In this document: piece by piece, positions 49,701 to 59,182 of the stretch
Layout of the letters: the number at the start of each line of letters is the position of its first letter
How positions within the stretch are numbered: the stretch's first letter is position 1
Origin: Zingiber officinale
Lineage: Eukaryota; Streptophyta; Magnoliopsida; Zingiberales; Zingiberaceae
DNA: 64,000 bases
Reading direction: 5' to 3'
Assembly (NCBI RefSeq): GCF_018446385.1
Contig: NC_055998.1
Coordinates: forward strand, 74,704,744 to 74,768,743
Notes under the pieces: generated by a model
Databases searched by the model: none
The model's input: only the letters and a program-made list of their open reading frames with translations
What the model was told of the DNA's origin: nothing
Translations under genes and position numbers: made by a program

Positions 49701-50603
49701 CTAACAACACTGTACTTACAACATATTGCTCGTGGAAAGAAGATAAAAATGGATCTACCTTTTTAGGCTCAGCACACTCCCGAGCAAAATGGTGCTTCTT
49801 GCCACAGTTGAAGCAAGTCAACTTTCTCATAGGTCTTTGTTCATATCTCTTTCCTTTCTTCTTGATTTGGTTTTTAACAACAACAGCACTAGTCTCCTTT
49901 CCTTTTCCCTTTCCTTTTCTCTTTCCTTTCTTAAACCATCTTTTCTTATTCTTGGAACCAGAACCTTCAGCTACAAAAGCTTGACCAGAAATCCTTACGA
50001 ATTCAATCCTCTCCGCTTCAAGTTCAACATGGCGTGAGACATCAGTGAAAGTCTTAATACTCTCACTGTGGGTCAGATTATATTTCATCGTTTCCCAAGA
50101 ATCGGGAAGGGAATGGGTAACTGCTTGAACCTATTATTCATCGGTCAATGCATGACCAGCAGCCTTAAGCTCTCGAATCATATTACCCATCTCCCTAATA
50201 TGTTGGGCCATGGTAACATTCGAGTGTTTTTTACAGCTATCAAACTTGATAGTTAGCTGACGGGCTTACTCAGACTGACTCCACTGTACTTCTATCTAAG
50301 GGCTACCCAGACAGCATGAGCAGATGGTAATGACTCATACTCAAATACCAGGTCATCCACCATTGAACTAATCAATATACTTTTAGCAATGGAGTCCTTC
50401 ATTTTCCATGCCTTATAGGCATCAAGGTCACGTCTGTGCTGTGCTGTAGAACCATCAACTGGTTCTTCCATGATTTGATTTACAGCCTCTAGAACTTCTT
50501 GCTCCTCAAGAACGTATTGTATCTTGAGGTGCCAAATTTTGTAGTTATCCCCATATAATTTCTCATCCTTATTGAGTTCAGCTATGATGTTTTTAGTTGT
50601 CAT
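49700..50603 (-). pseudogene. gag of element J
   Basis: Starts MTTKNIIAELNKDEKLYGDNYKIW at 50603, a copia UBN2-type gag. Further segments are MVDDLVFEYESLPSAHAVW, then after a stop and frameshift near 50290, MAQHIREMGNMIRELKAAG, SLPDSWETMKYNL and LEAERIEFVR. A Lys-rich linker and a CCHC knuckle CFNCGKKHHFAREC follow. Two adjacent stops (near 50132) and a shift near 49700 separate it from protease. Confidence 0.9.
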
Positions 50604-50785
50604 GATCTACATAAATAAACACATTATTTATTATTTCAGTGTAATTCATATATGTGCAATTATTTATTGACTCAGTGTAAATTAGAGTTAGTTTATAAAA
50701 TCAAGTGATAACATTGTTTCCACTCATCATTTGTATGTTCTAATCTAATCAACATTGATCAATCATATTACACATATCCCATCTA

Positions 50786-50899
50786 ATGAACGAATCATTA
50801 TTAAAATGAACTAATCATTTTTCATATGAACTAATCATATGGATATATGAACGAATCATATTCTCATGAACTAATCATGTCATGAAATGAACTAATCAT
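50786..50899. repeat. ATGAACTAATCAT repeats
   Basis: Six irregularly spaced copies of ATGAAC(T/G)AATCAT, part of the J leader. Confidence 0.85.
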
Positions 50900-51031
50900 T
50901 TCCAAGTTTGTTAACAGATAACATAACTTTTCATTATATAATTTTGTTCGTACATATCGATAGAAATTATTACATGACTCAAAAACTGGATGATTTAACA
51001 CTGTTCGTACATAACGACAGTAAACATAACA

Positions 51032-51523
51032 CTAATAAACTAGATAGGCCAGCACTGGTCCCACTAGGACAAACACTAGTGCAGCAGCCAATATTATCCT
51101 TATTAACCTAGACTCATTTGGGATAATCTCAGATGGGGCAGCTTCAGGATTCTCCATCAGATCCATTTTTGGATCTTCCTTGAACATTTCCTAGTCCTCT
51201 TCAGACTCTTCAGGCTCTTCTTCACCCATATGGTGAAGCAACTCCTCACACAGTTCTGAATATGTGATGCGTCCTTCATGACGTCCCCATATATAGTCTG
51301 CTATTATCTTAGGATACTCTGGCAATGATTCCATCAATGCCCAGATCCTATAACTATTCATGACTGGAAACTCTTCTTGCTCAAGTTTCCAGAACAGTCT
51401 ATCAAGCCTTCTTACATGTCCGTCGACTCCATAAGCAGACTTATACTCTATCTCCTGAATCTCCTCTCGGAGCTGGTTTCGCCGCACTTCGCGATGAGTC
51501 AATGTGGTAATAGTCCGTGCCAT
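51032..51523 (-). CDS. Accessory gag-like frame with C-terminal membrane segment
   Basis: A 163-codon reading from ATG at 51523, interrupted by one TAG at 51191-51193 after 110 residues. The start is Arg/Glu-rich (LTHREVRRNQLREEIQEIE). The middle (DGHVRRLDRLFWKLEQEEF, ALMESLPEYPKIIADYI, YSELCEELLHHMGEEE) lines up by eye with the second half of the J gag (AQHIREMGNMIREL, SLPDSW). An acidic stretch follows. After the TAG, a hydrophobic stretch of about 24 residues (IRIILAAALVFVLVGPVLAY) ends five residues before the final stop. It lies in the J leader, about 430 bp upstream of gag on the same strand. It may be a partial gag duplication. Membrane anchoring and readthrough are inference. Confidence 0.55.
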
Positions 51524-52516
51524 CTAAAAAATTGAATTTAAATAAGTCAGTACAAAACCAGTTTAATTTAATTCATATAGGCATAATACCATCATTATAA
51601 ATCAAGAAAAACAAATCTTCTTGATTTTCAGGAGTTTAAGTCGACTGACCCATTGGACCGGTCAATTAGGAGTCCAGATCTTAAGCTTAGTTTATTGTCC
51701 TCATTAGAACTAATCTAATTGGACAGAGATTTCTAACCTATGTTCTATTATTGTTTAAGCTCATTTGAGTCAATCTCAGACTTATTGATTAAACTCAGGT
51801 CCATTTGATTCATCCAATTACTCATTGGATTAAGTTTGACCCATTAGAACAAATCTAATCTTTTGATCAAATCTGATACAACGGAACTAATCCGGTCATA
51901 TTTGATCATCCCAACTTTTGTAATCAAGATTACCCCAATTAATTCAATAATAAACTAAACTGGTTAAACCAACAAATAATTTGAACTAGCTTAAGGTATC
52001 ATTGAATCAAATTGGTATGCTTAAATCAACTAATAATTTAAACCAGACCTGGGTTTGACTGGACAAGTTGGTCTGGTTCAATTTTCAGTAAATTGAACCA
52101 TAAATTAATTAAATATTTATTTATTAATTAATAATACATTTATATATGTATTTAATTAATTAATAAATATATTTAATTAACAATGTGGAGAAGAAAAAAT
52201 TAAAAAAAAACAACATGCATGCATTTTTTTTATACACGTTTTCATTTTTTTTCTTTACAGTGCTTCGTCAAAAGTACTGTTCATTCCACTTTTTTCTTCT
52301 CTTCAATCAATTGAAGAATCGATTGAAGCAGTTTCTTTTCTCACTATGCTTCATCAAAAGTACTGTTCATCTCATAATTTTGAATCGATTGGAATGCAAT
52401 TTCAATCGATTCAATCAAATTGAATCGATTGGTTAATCGATTCAATTGATGAACAGTATCGTCTTCTTCGCGATAGAAGAAGAAAACTGCGAGAGTTTTT
52501 CCGCGTCGAATTTCAT
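51524..52516 (-). other. J leader, distal part, with AATCGATT cluster
   Basis: AT-rich noncoding DNA. Between about 52305 and 52460 it holds repeated AATCGATT palindromes and variants, and two copies of AAAGTACTGTTCAT. No convincing gene. Confidence 0.6.
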
Positions 52517-55500
52517 TGTAAAATATCGAAAATGGGCGAATAATGATAAAGGAATTTTTCAGAATTTTTCGGAAATTTTTCAGAAATTTTTCGGAGCTCG
52601 TATGGACGAGTTTACGCGGATAAAAATAGGCTCCGGGAAAGCCTGTTTAGGCTACCCTATTTTAACGAGGAAAAGTTACTTTTTTGTTTTTCCTTTTTCT
52701 TTTAGCCTTTTTCTTTTTCTCTCCTCGCGTGACCTAGCCCGAGCCGACGCCGATTGCCCTCTTCTTCCCCACGCCTTCTCTTTTCTTCCCCACCGACGCT
52801 GTGTCCTAACCGCAAGCAGCGGTTTCTTCTCCCCTCTTCTCATCTTCTTCCTCACCGAGCCTTCTTCCGATCTCACTGTCTCCTTTGCCCGAAGCCAGGT
52901 CGTCGACGACGAGAGCCACCCTTTCCTCTCTTCTGACCCGCGCGTCGATCACCAGCCATTGGAATCCAGCGCCACCGTTGTTCCGATGCCATTGGTCGCG
53001 GGTTGCCGCTGTCCATGAGCCCTCGTTCCGGCCGACCAGCGACTCCCTTCTTCTCTCTGTGTTGCCATCGGCCACCACAGACGACGCCAACCTCACTGTG
53101 TGTTGTTGCCGGTGTACCTGTGCCCTAGATCGTCGGAATCCAGAAGCTTGAGTAGGTCTTCGGTTAGGAGCAACAACTCAAGTTTTGGTGTCCCCTTCCG
53201 TGCCCTAACTCCATTGTTGGTCTTCCTTCAGCCACCTCCTACAGTGAACCAACAGGGGAGCATCCGCAATTGGTGAGTTTTGGTTTAATTATTTCTGTCC
53301 TATTTGATCTAGATCCTATTGGTGGGATCAAGGGTATATCAAATGGTTGAGAATTTATCTATGGACTGTTTATGGCAGTGGAGGTGTTGGGTGGCTTTCG
53401 GAATAGCTAGTTGCTTCTGGTGAAGTAGAGGATTGGTGACATTAGGGTAAGTGTTGATTACCCAAATTGTGTTTTGATCTAGTTCTTGCTATTGGAAATT
53501 TAGATTTGAAATTAGGATTATTAGGGAACAAGGTTTGGAAGGGAAATTGTAGATTTGGGTTTGCTTGTTTTGTTTCCAACAGCAAATAAGGTTACTTCGT
53601 CCAGTAGTCATTTTTCCTTGCCTGTGGATTAACAGGAGCGGCTGAGAAATAAGGTAAGGTGTAGGGCATTTGATACATGCTATAGATCATGGTTTTGATT
53701 ATGTTGTCGATGATTGATAGATAGGTTAATAACTAACGTAAACCTAAGTACATGTATTAAATTAGGGATAAATATGATTACTAGCTGGTTAGATTGATTA
53801 GCGTTTTACCCTAATTTAGCCTTAAGGATTTTATTTAGCTATGCATTTGAGTTGTAGCTAAATAAAAATGTAAGTATATTGGTGACACAGGACCTTGACG
53901 TGAGATGAGCATTTTGACGTCGGATTTGGACCGATTTGACATTTCTATTGGAGGTGGGTACCTTGACTTATCTTTGATAATGTCATGTTGATATGTTTAG
54001 TAGGTTATAGCCTTTAGTAATAATTATGTTTGTCCTTGTTTCGATATGTCGCTACCAGATACTTGTTATATGCTTGTTAGCTCACCTATTATGCATTTTA
54101 TGTTAGTACTCACATGATTATATATTTGCTCATAGAGGTAGTGACATACCCTGCCTTATGATGTTCAAGACCTAGGTTTTTATTTATACCATAGCGGACT
54201 TGTATACCCTAGATTTGTGGATTTGACTTATTGATACTAGGGTACACATTTATATATATATGGATTGGTTCAGGATATTACCATGCTTAGTGTCATGCAT
54301 CATTCGCATGATTGCATGCTGCGCGATAGTCTGCTCCATTGTTGTTGAGCACATCGCCAGTTTCATCTCTGTCAGTGCTCCGCTAGACACTCATGGGTAG
54401 CGTGACGCAGCGTGGTAGAACATCAGATTTGCTCGGTGGGGCTCCGCTGGGACGCTCATGGGTAGTGTACTGCAGCGTGGTAGAACGTTGGGATCCCTCC
54501 CCGTCATTGTACACCGGGAGATGAGAGCATTGTACTCCCCCATTTATGATTTGGGGTAGGAGGATAGGTGTACTCCGACAACATCCTGTCCACTCGGTCA
54601 CTCATCAAGAGCAGTGACGTTAGAGTGCACGGTTGTCACAGCCCTACCCACTCGGTCTCACCATTATGTGTGAGATGGTTGACTGACGTCAGGGGTGCCC
54701 AGGACCCATCATTGGCATCATATGCATTTATGCATTTTTCTGATTGTGTTTGCTGCACTTATATGCTGCATTTGGATGGATGCATATGTTTGACATGCAT
54801 ACAGGATTTTGATACCTCTCGGTTTGACGACCTGACCATTCTGATAGGAGGCCCTAGTGAGTACAGTTCTCTTCAGCCATTTCCTATTGTGCATTTCCAG
54901 CTTTTGTCTAGGAGACTGTACTTCATAGTTATTTCTATTTGTTATAGTTTACTATACATGTCAACTAGGTATCTGTTGAGTTGTTGAACTCACCCCCGTG
55001 GACACTATCTTTTTCAGGTACCTGGTTGTTTATGGAGTTGCTTGGAGTATCCTGCCTGCCAGTCCCCACATCACATTAGAAGACCAGGCTCCGCATTTTG
55101 TTTATTTTTATCTTGGTATATGATATGTGTGTATTTGACTTTGTGTTCCGATTTTGTTTCTGGAGTGTTGTGTTGTTGTGTGGCGTAAGCCTAGCCGGCT
55201 AGCAGTCATGTATTTTGGTTTGTATTTGGTTTTCTGTCATTTTCCGCTGTGTTTGGTTTTTGGTACAGCCGAGTGGGATGTTCGATTTACATACAACTGC
55301 GTGGTTGTATTTTTATTTTATGAGCCGAGTAGGCTGCATATAAACTGTGTGGTTGTGTGTATATTCCAGCCGCCTGTGGCTGATGTATATTGTGTCTGTA
55401 GAAATGTTTCAGATTGCCACCAGTACAGGGGAGGTGCTGCCGAAATTTCTTCGGACAGGGACTTCCCCAAGGCGTGACAATTTAGTGGTGCTCACTTGGC

Positions 55501-55748
55501 TACCAAGATTCATAAACTCTAAGTACTTAACCTGGAGGTCTAGAGTTCGAATCCTGGGGAAGGCAAAAATTCACTGGCAAGGGGTGGAAAGATCTTGTGA
55601 GTAACGACATACGCCCGAGGGTCGTCGATCAACGACATAAAGGGTCGCCAGTTGGGCCGCCATTGTCGCCGCCCAAGGGACTGCCAAGGGGCCGCCAGAT
55701 GGGCGCCAGTTGGGTTGCCCAAGGGGTCGAGGGGTTGGGTCGTTACAT
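52517..55748 (+). mobile_element. Gypsy-type solo LTR K1 with extended 3' end
   Basis: Inserted in the J leader with a perfect TSD TTCAT (52512-52516 and 55749-55753). It starts TGTAAAATATCG and ends GGTTGGGTCGTTACA. Positions 52517-55479 match the K2 LTR (59183-63069 minus its insert) from the same start to GGCGTGACA. Another 269 bp follow before the real end. No internal protein domains are present. Long frames near 52446-53018 come from a pyrimidine-rich transcribed-leader-like segment and are not recognisable proteins. Confidence 0.8.
55480..55565 (+). other. tRNA-Met-like segment in K1 tail
   Basis: Layout resembles an elongator tRNA-Met: a D-arm-like GTGGTGCTCACTTGGCTACC, a CAT-containing anticodon-like loop, then GGAGGTCTAGAGTTCGAATC with a B-box. 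It is degenerate, without a clean acceptor stem, so it is a tRNA-derived relic and not a gene. Confidence 0.45.
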
Positions 55749-55766
55749 TCATGCTTTCAGAACTAC

Positions 55767-55778
55767 GCTCTGATACCA
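55767..55778 (-). other. Primer binding site of element J
   Basis: Minus-strand TGGTATCAGAGC immediately inside the 5' LTR. Confidence 0.93.
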
Positions 55779-55779
55779 A

Positions 55780-56187
55780 TGTTGGTAATTTTTAACAGCA
55801 TTAAAATTGAAACTAAACAAAAATAAAACAATGCAGTAATTATAATCACTCACAGTGATCTCCCGAAGTCGCAACTGAAGACGCCGATAGTCGAAGTGGG
55901 CAGCCGCTGTCGGAAGCACAATCACGGGGAAATCGGAAAATGCTCCAAAGTTCACGAGCCAAATCCCAACCACTGGGTGTTCTCCTTTGCTCGCTGATCA
56001 CCTTGCAAAGTTCTTTGATCACCTCCGCTGCGCTCCTTTGATTAGATTGCCTTGGACGTCACCATATATAGCAAGCAAGACATCGGTTACCAACCGATGC
56101 CTTGATGGCTGCTTTCAATGGAGGAAGATGAAGGTAATTGGGTATCTCTTCATCTTCCCGACGTTGCAACTAATGTAACATTTAACA
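55780..56187 (-). repeat. 5' LTR of element J
   Basis: 408 bp, paired with 44493-44900. A TATATATGG-type box for leftward transcription lies near 56061-56068. Confidence 0.93.
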
Positions 56188-57190
56188 CTATGAACCCTCT
56201 CTCAAGTCATCCAACTTATTTAATTATAGCCATTGAGGTGCTCTATAAAAATCATTGTGATGGCTGTGCGCATAACTCGAATAAGAAGAGAGTAAGAGCA
56301 CATATTGATTTATGTGTTCTTACAATCCTAATTGTGCCTTTTCCTTGCCCCTCTAACTTGCTTAAGGTGATGGATTCTTATAAACCATCGTGATGGTTGT
56401 GCATGACTCGATCATGGAGAGTTTTGGCATTGTGTTGTTTTATCAGCTGCGGATTTCTACTAGTACTCTCATCGTCTTTTTTTATATGGCGAATATGAGG
56501 GATTGTATGCAAGATTTAGATAAAGAATTAACATACGAAAAAAAATTTTTGAGCTAAGACTGAAAAAATTTTACCCAGTGAGTTTGAGGATGTTATATAT
56601 TGGCTAAGGTGTACATTTTGTTTTTTTTTTATGAATTTGACTGAATTTTTAATATTTGTGAAAGGTGGATATTTCTTAAATGAAATCATTTAAAATGTGT
56701 TAGTTTCATATTATATAATAGGAATTTGATCATTTTAGTTCAGGTTTAAGATCAAAATTATACTATTAAACTTACTTGTCAAGATGAAAATCCATAATCT
56801 ATTCTCGTTATAATATCAGCTACCTCATTAAAAAGTATGAGTTATTATATATTTATTATAACAATATATTTTTAATTTATATTCTTTTTAATATTAACAT
56901 TAATTATTTATCAGTTTCATAGTTTTACCAATCATTTTAAAACTACATCATATTATTTTGTAAATAAATAAAATAATACAAAATATAAACTCAAACAGTT
57001 GAAAAAAAACATGTATAAAAATTAGATTATTACTGTTTAAAAAAACAATAAAAAAAAAATAGGAGAGGGATGAACGTCTCCCTCTCTTTTCTATGAGGGG
57101 ATATTATAATATCCCGTCATAATGAATATCCATTGGAAGTGTTCTTAGTGATGAATTAAAAAAAATTATTTATATTTATGTTTATATATA
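56188..57190. other. AT-rich intergenic DNA right of J
   Basis: No gene seen. It contains an 8-bp inverted repeat GAGAGGGA/TCCCTCTC with an 8-nt loop (about 57064-57087) and a perfect 18-bp palindrome GGGATATTATAATATCCC (57098-57115), which may belong to a small MITE whose ends I could not fix. Confidence 0.5.
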
Positions 57191-57656
57191 TATAGGCGTG
57201 TAATTGAGTCGAGGCGAGTCGAATTCTTGGATGTTTGAATTTAACTCGTTTATAATCGAGTCGAGCTCGAGCTTTATTTAACGAATATATTCATGGCTCA
57301 CGAGTTTATTCGAGCTTTTATCGAGCCTAAACGAGCTTAATAAATATAAATTATAAATTTAAATATTCATTAAAAACTAAATTATATATTTTTAAAAAAT
57401 TATAATATTCTTGTTAAAATTTATAATTTTATTCTAATAAATAAATTAAATATATTTGTCTATATTTTTTATAAGTAAAGTGTAAAATTTATAAATTGAA
57501 TATCAAAACTATTATTTTTTTTATTTAAAAATTGATTTATGAGTCTAACGAACATGTTTACTAGCTAATGAGCCGAATATTGTGAAACTTGAGCTTGGTT
57601 TGTTTATCTTAACTAGTCTCATTAAACGAGTTGAATTTTTATCGAATCGAGTTTCG

Positions 57657-57660
<4 letters not shown>
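57191..57660. repeat. AT-rich dispersed repeat, left copy
   Basis: Begins TAGGCGTGTAATTGAGTCGA and is similar over its length to 58986-59182 plus 63070-63389. Its right end is lost at an A-run. The family look (TAG..GTGTAAT end, Cys-rich TCGAG inner repeats) suggests a non-autonomous hAT element, but I could not show a TSD. Confidence 0.65.

Positions 57661-57696
<36 letters not shown>
57661..57696. repeat. Poly(A) run
   Basis: About 36 A residues. On the zinc-finger gene's strand this is poly(T), so it is not a retrocopy tail of that gene. Confidence 0.95.
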
Positions 57697-57698
<2 letters not shown>

Positions 57699-57724
57699 CT
57701 AATATCATTAGATTAATTAATGAC

Positions 57725-58764
57725 TTAAAAGAAACTAAAGAAGCGAGGAGGCTGAGACGTGGCTGCCGCAACCGACTGAGAGCTCGCCGCTTCCGGCGCC
57801 GGCGGCTGGTTGAGGTCAATTCCCAGGCCCCTCGTAGTCGAGCACTCCGTCAGCGAAGACGACGGTGCCGCCGGCGCCTCCCTGCTCTCGACTGTGGCTT
57901 GTTGTTTATTGCCCTCGTAGTGGGCCCTCATGTGCCCGCCTAACGCTTGCCCCGTCGGGAACGACTTGTGGCACAAAGGGCAAATGTGAGTCTTGTCCTG
58001 ATTCGTTGCTTCTCTGACGGCCGCGGCCGACGCGGGGACGTTGTTTTCATCAGGGCGCTTCCTGTGGCTGGCTTTGTGGCCTCCCAAGGCCTGGTACGAA
58101 GAGAACACTTTGCCGCACTCGGGGCATACATAGCTACGCAGATCGGCCGTTGTTGGCGCCGCAGGCGGAGGAGCCGTTCATACATCGGCGCCGTTGTTGT
58201 TTCAGCACTGGCAAAGAACCAGAGACAATGCTTGTTCCTCCGGAGGAGCCGGAAGCGGCATTGGTTCTGGGAATGAGAGCAGCTAAGGCGATTCTTGCTC
58301 TCGTGTCGCAGGCGGTGGAAGCGGTTGGTCCTGCAGCGACATCGACGGAGGTGAACTTGGAGCCATCTCTCGCTGTTGTTTTGGTGGAGGCGACAATGGC
58401 AACGGAAGAGGAGATAAGTCTCTCTCCGCCGTAGGAGGCGGCTGGTCTTGCTGTGACAACGACGACACTGAAATTGGAGACAACTCTTGCTGCTGTTTCG
58501 GTGGAGACGACGACGACGACGGAAGCGACTGGCTCTGTTGCTCCACTTCCGACTGCGAAAGAGGGGACCTTTCTTTCTCCGCCAGAGTCATCTCCTCATC
58601 ATGAATGGCCGGAGCCCGTGACAAGGCCAGGAGCGCACGGATACACACTGTCTCGTCTTCGGTTAGAATAGAATCCGACGAAGCCGAGGGGTGGCGACGT
58701 TCTGTTCGCCTGCGATTAGGCACCTTGGAGAGGACGGCAGAGAATTGTAACCGCCGATTGCCAT
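57725..58764 (-). pseudogene. ZAT-like C2H2 zinc-finger repressor gene, damaged
   Basis: A plant stress-type C2H2 protein with two fingers: [20 protein letters not shown] and [20 protein letters not shown], both with the DNA-contact motif QALGGH. They are followed by a C-terminal EAR-like repression motif (IDLNQPP) and the stop at 57725. Upstream are a basic patch (PNRRRTERR), an L-box-like ETVCIRALLALSRA and a Pro/Ser/Gln-rich repetitive linker, all in one frame from about 58760. The apparent ATG (58764-58762) is in another frame. Three stops in the finger frame (TAG at 58283, TGA near 58211 and 58193) precede finger 1. No in-frame ATG lies between these stops and finger 1. Most likely a recent pseudogene; the proteins of this family act in the nucleus. 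Confidence 0.75.
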
Positions 58765-58836
58765 TGCTCTGATTTTAGCTGTGGAACAAAGGCAGTAGAT
58801 TAAAAGAGCGTGTGAATCAGAGAGAGCTTGTTCTAT

Positions 58837-58844
58837 TATTTATA
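58837..58844 (-). promoter_or_regulatory. TATA box of the ZAT-like gene
   Basis: Minus-strand TATAAATA about 75 bp upstream of the ATG at 58764, a normal spacing for a short 5' UTR. Confidence 0.6.
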
Positions 58845-59182
58845 GCGACACGTAGAGAATTAGCAGGAAAGCGAAACAGAAACTAAACGGAATGCGATTC
58901 TATTAGCGAATTAATCGACTGGTTTGTTAAAGAGAGAATTAATCGACTGGACTGGACAGGATCTTGAGCGAATTAATCAGGCTGCTAGGGGGTGTAATCG
59001 AGTCGAGCCTAATCGAATTTGTAGATGTTTGAATTTGACTTGTTTATAATTGAACCGAGTTCGAACTTTATTTAACGAATATATTCATGACTCACGAACT
59101 TATTCGAATTTTTATCGAGCCTAAACGATCTTAATAAATATAAATTATATATTTAAATATTTATTAAAAATTAAATTATATA

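Larger units (their letters stand above)
44493..56187 (-). mobile_element. Tork-like copia retrotransposon J
   Basis: LTRs of exactly 408 bp at 44493-44900 (3') and 55780-56187 (5'), primer site at 55767-55778, polypurine tract at 44901-44911. The TSD is CTCTG (44488-44492) and CTATG (56188-56192), with one mismatch. The interior carries gag (49700-50603), pol (46179-49700) and a long leader with an extra frame (51032-51523). It is interrupted by a hAT-type element and a gypsy solo LTR. RNase H wording (STIEAEYVACAATVQEVVWL) fits the Tork group. Confidence 0.92.

Noticed and set aside
52446..53018. 190-codon Ser/Pro-rich frame, and the similar 185-codon frame at 59402-59959
   Set aside because: Both lie in the pyrimidine-rich part of related gypsy-type LTRs and do not align as one conserved protein.
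55480..55565. Functional tRNA-Met gene
   Set aside because: No complete acceptor stem and a degenerate anticodon arm; kept only as a tRNA-like relic.
57661..57696. Poly(A) beside the zinc-finger gene as evidence of a retrocopy
   Set aside because: The run is poly(T) on the gene's strand and lies at the end of a separate repeat; the gene has its own TATA box.
57940..58434. Plus-strand frames overlapping the zinc-finger gene
   Set aside because: Antisense shadows of the GC-rich zinc-finger and Pro/Ser/Gln linker coding sequence.
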